Source of the DNA: Armatimonadota bacterium
GTDB taxonomy: Bacteria > Sysuimicrobiota > Sysuimicrobiia > Sysuimicrobiales > JACQTN01
Direction: 5' to 3'
DNA length: 5,959 nucleotides
Assembly (NCBI GenBank): GCA_016210785.1
Contig: JACQTN010000569.1
Location: 1-5,959 of the forward strand
Below are positions 5,338 through 5,959 of the stretch, piece after piece. The first letter of the stretch is position 1; the number at the start of each line of letters is the position of its first letter. A program made the translations under genes and the position numbers. The notes beneath the pieces were generated by a model. That model made no database searches and was not told the origin of the DNA. It was given only the letters and a program-made list of their open reading frames with translations.

Positions 5338-5357
5338 ACGGAGCGAGGCGACACCCC

Positions 5358-5959
5358 ATGAGCGAGACACCTGGGACGGGCGAGCCCATCTTCCGCACGG
5401 CGATCTCCACCTACGACCGGGACCACGTCTGGCTGCGGGGCAAGGATCTCGCTGACCTGATGGCCGGGCAGTCCTTCGGCGCCGTGGTCTTCCTCCTCCT
5501 CACCGGCCGGCTGCCCACCGCCGGCGAAGCCCGGGTCTTCGAGGCGATGCTGATCGCGTCCGCGGACCACGGGACATCGCCACCGTCCACCACCGCGGCA
5601 AGGGTGATCGCTTCCGGCAACCGGGCCGCGGTGGAGGCCGCTATTGCCGGCGGTATCCTGGCCATCGGCGACGTGCACGGAGGCGCGGGCGAGCGATTGA
5701 TGGAACTGATGGCCGAGCATCTGGGCAGGGCGGACGAGCCGCGGGCCGCCGCACGCAGCCTGGTGAAGTGGGCGCGCGCGTCAGGGCGGCGCATCCCCGG
5801 GTTCGGGCACCGCACCCATTCCGTCGATCCCCGGCAGACGGTCCTCTTCGACCTGGCGCGAAAGCACGGGGTCGCCGGCAACGGCGTGGCGTTCGTGGAG
5901 GCGGTCCGGGACGAGGTGGCCGCGTCTGGGCGCGCGCTCCCCATCAACGTGGACGGGGC
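5358..5959 (+). CDS. citryl-CoA lyase-like / citrate synthase family protein (3' incomplete)
   Basis: The frame opens with ATG 5358, 20 nt after the CoA-transferase, behind a weak GGAGCGAGG (5340-5348), and runs off the window after 200 codons. It is a compact citrate-synthase-fold protein: ADHGTSPPSTTAAR at 69-82, GDVHGGAGE at 104-112, RIPGFGHRTHSVDPR at 145-159 and INVDG at 196-200. H107, H151 and D199 line up with the citrate synthase catalytic triad (His274, His320 and Asp375 of the pig enzyme). The N-terminal domain is much shorter than in true citrate synthases, as in citryl-CoA lyase and related C-C lyases. The likely reaction is cleavage of a hydroxy-acyl-CoA such as citryl-CoA to acetyl-CoA and an oxoacid, or the reverse. 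Operon pairing with a CoA-transferase supports an acyl-CoA substrate made in the preceding step. Exact substrate unknown. Confidence 0.85.
   Translation, partial: MSETPGTGEPIFRTAISTYDRDHVWLRGKDLADLMAGQSFGAVVFLLLTGRLPTAGEARVFEAMLIASADHGTSPPSTTAARVIASGNRAAVEAAIAGGILAIGDVHGGAGERLMELMAEHLGRADEPRAAARSLVKWARASGRRIPGFGHRTHSVDPRQTVLFDLARKHGVAGNGVAFVEAVRDEVAASGRALPINVDG

Noticed and set aside
2422..5370. A 982-codon minus-strand open frame, continuing the amidohydrolase frame upstream across the CoA-transferase
   Set aside because: The part above 3840 is antisense to a clear CoA-transferase and has low-complexity Arg/Gly/Pro/Gln-rich composition. A strong Shine-Dalgarno fixes the amidohydrolase start at 3840. 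High GC content explains the lack of stops.

Overview
The window is GC-rich (roughly 70% by eye), densely coded DNA with Shine-Dalgarno sites, overlapping stop/start junctions and a VapBC module. This fits a high-GC bacterium, perhaps an uncultured or thermophilic lineage. No rRNA, tRNA, transposase, integrase or CRISPR array is visible, and the phylum cannot be settled from this sequence.

Layout. Left end (+): a vapBC toxin-antitoxin pair (18-642) with an 8-nt overlap. A 127-nt convergent gap (643-769) follows and holds, on the minus strand, what looks like a decayed zinc-ribbon coding fragment. From 3840 leftwards runs a probable four-gene minus-strand operon: a dihydroorotase-family cyclic amidohydrolase (2422-3840), a YbaK-type aminoacyl-tRNA deacylase-like protein (1888-2373), a fluoroacetyl-CoA-thioesterase-like hotdog thioesterase (1479-1880) and a Dph6-type PP-loop ATPase (770-1420). 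The last two genes are separated by a 20-codon reading frame whose first ten codons duplicate the start of the PP-loop gene.

A 321-nt divergent intergenic region (3841-4161) separates this operon from a plus-strand pair. It carries several inverted repeats, an imperfect tandem repeat and a T-box-like sequence. The pair is a class III (CaiB/BaiF) CoA-transferase (4162-5337) followed after 20 nt by a short citrate-synthase-fold protein of the citryl-CoA lyase type (5358 to the window end, incomplete).

How the genes may work together (inference). The plus-strand pair reads as a two-step module: CoA is moved onto a di- or tricarboxylic acid, then the acyl-CoA undergoes C-C bond cleavage (or the reverse condensation). 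The minus-strand operon mixes a ring-opening amidohydrolase with proofreading or housekeeping-type hydrolases; no single pathway is evident. The strongest items for a second look are the duplicated gene start at 1392-1479, the degenerate zinc ribbon at 664-738, the structured leader before the CoA-transferase, and the CoA-transferase/lyase pair. I do not see evidence for a clearly new multi-gene system.
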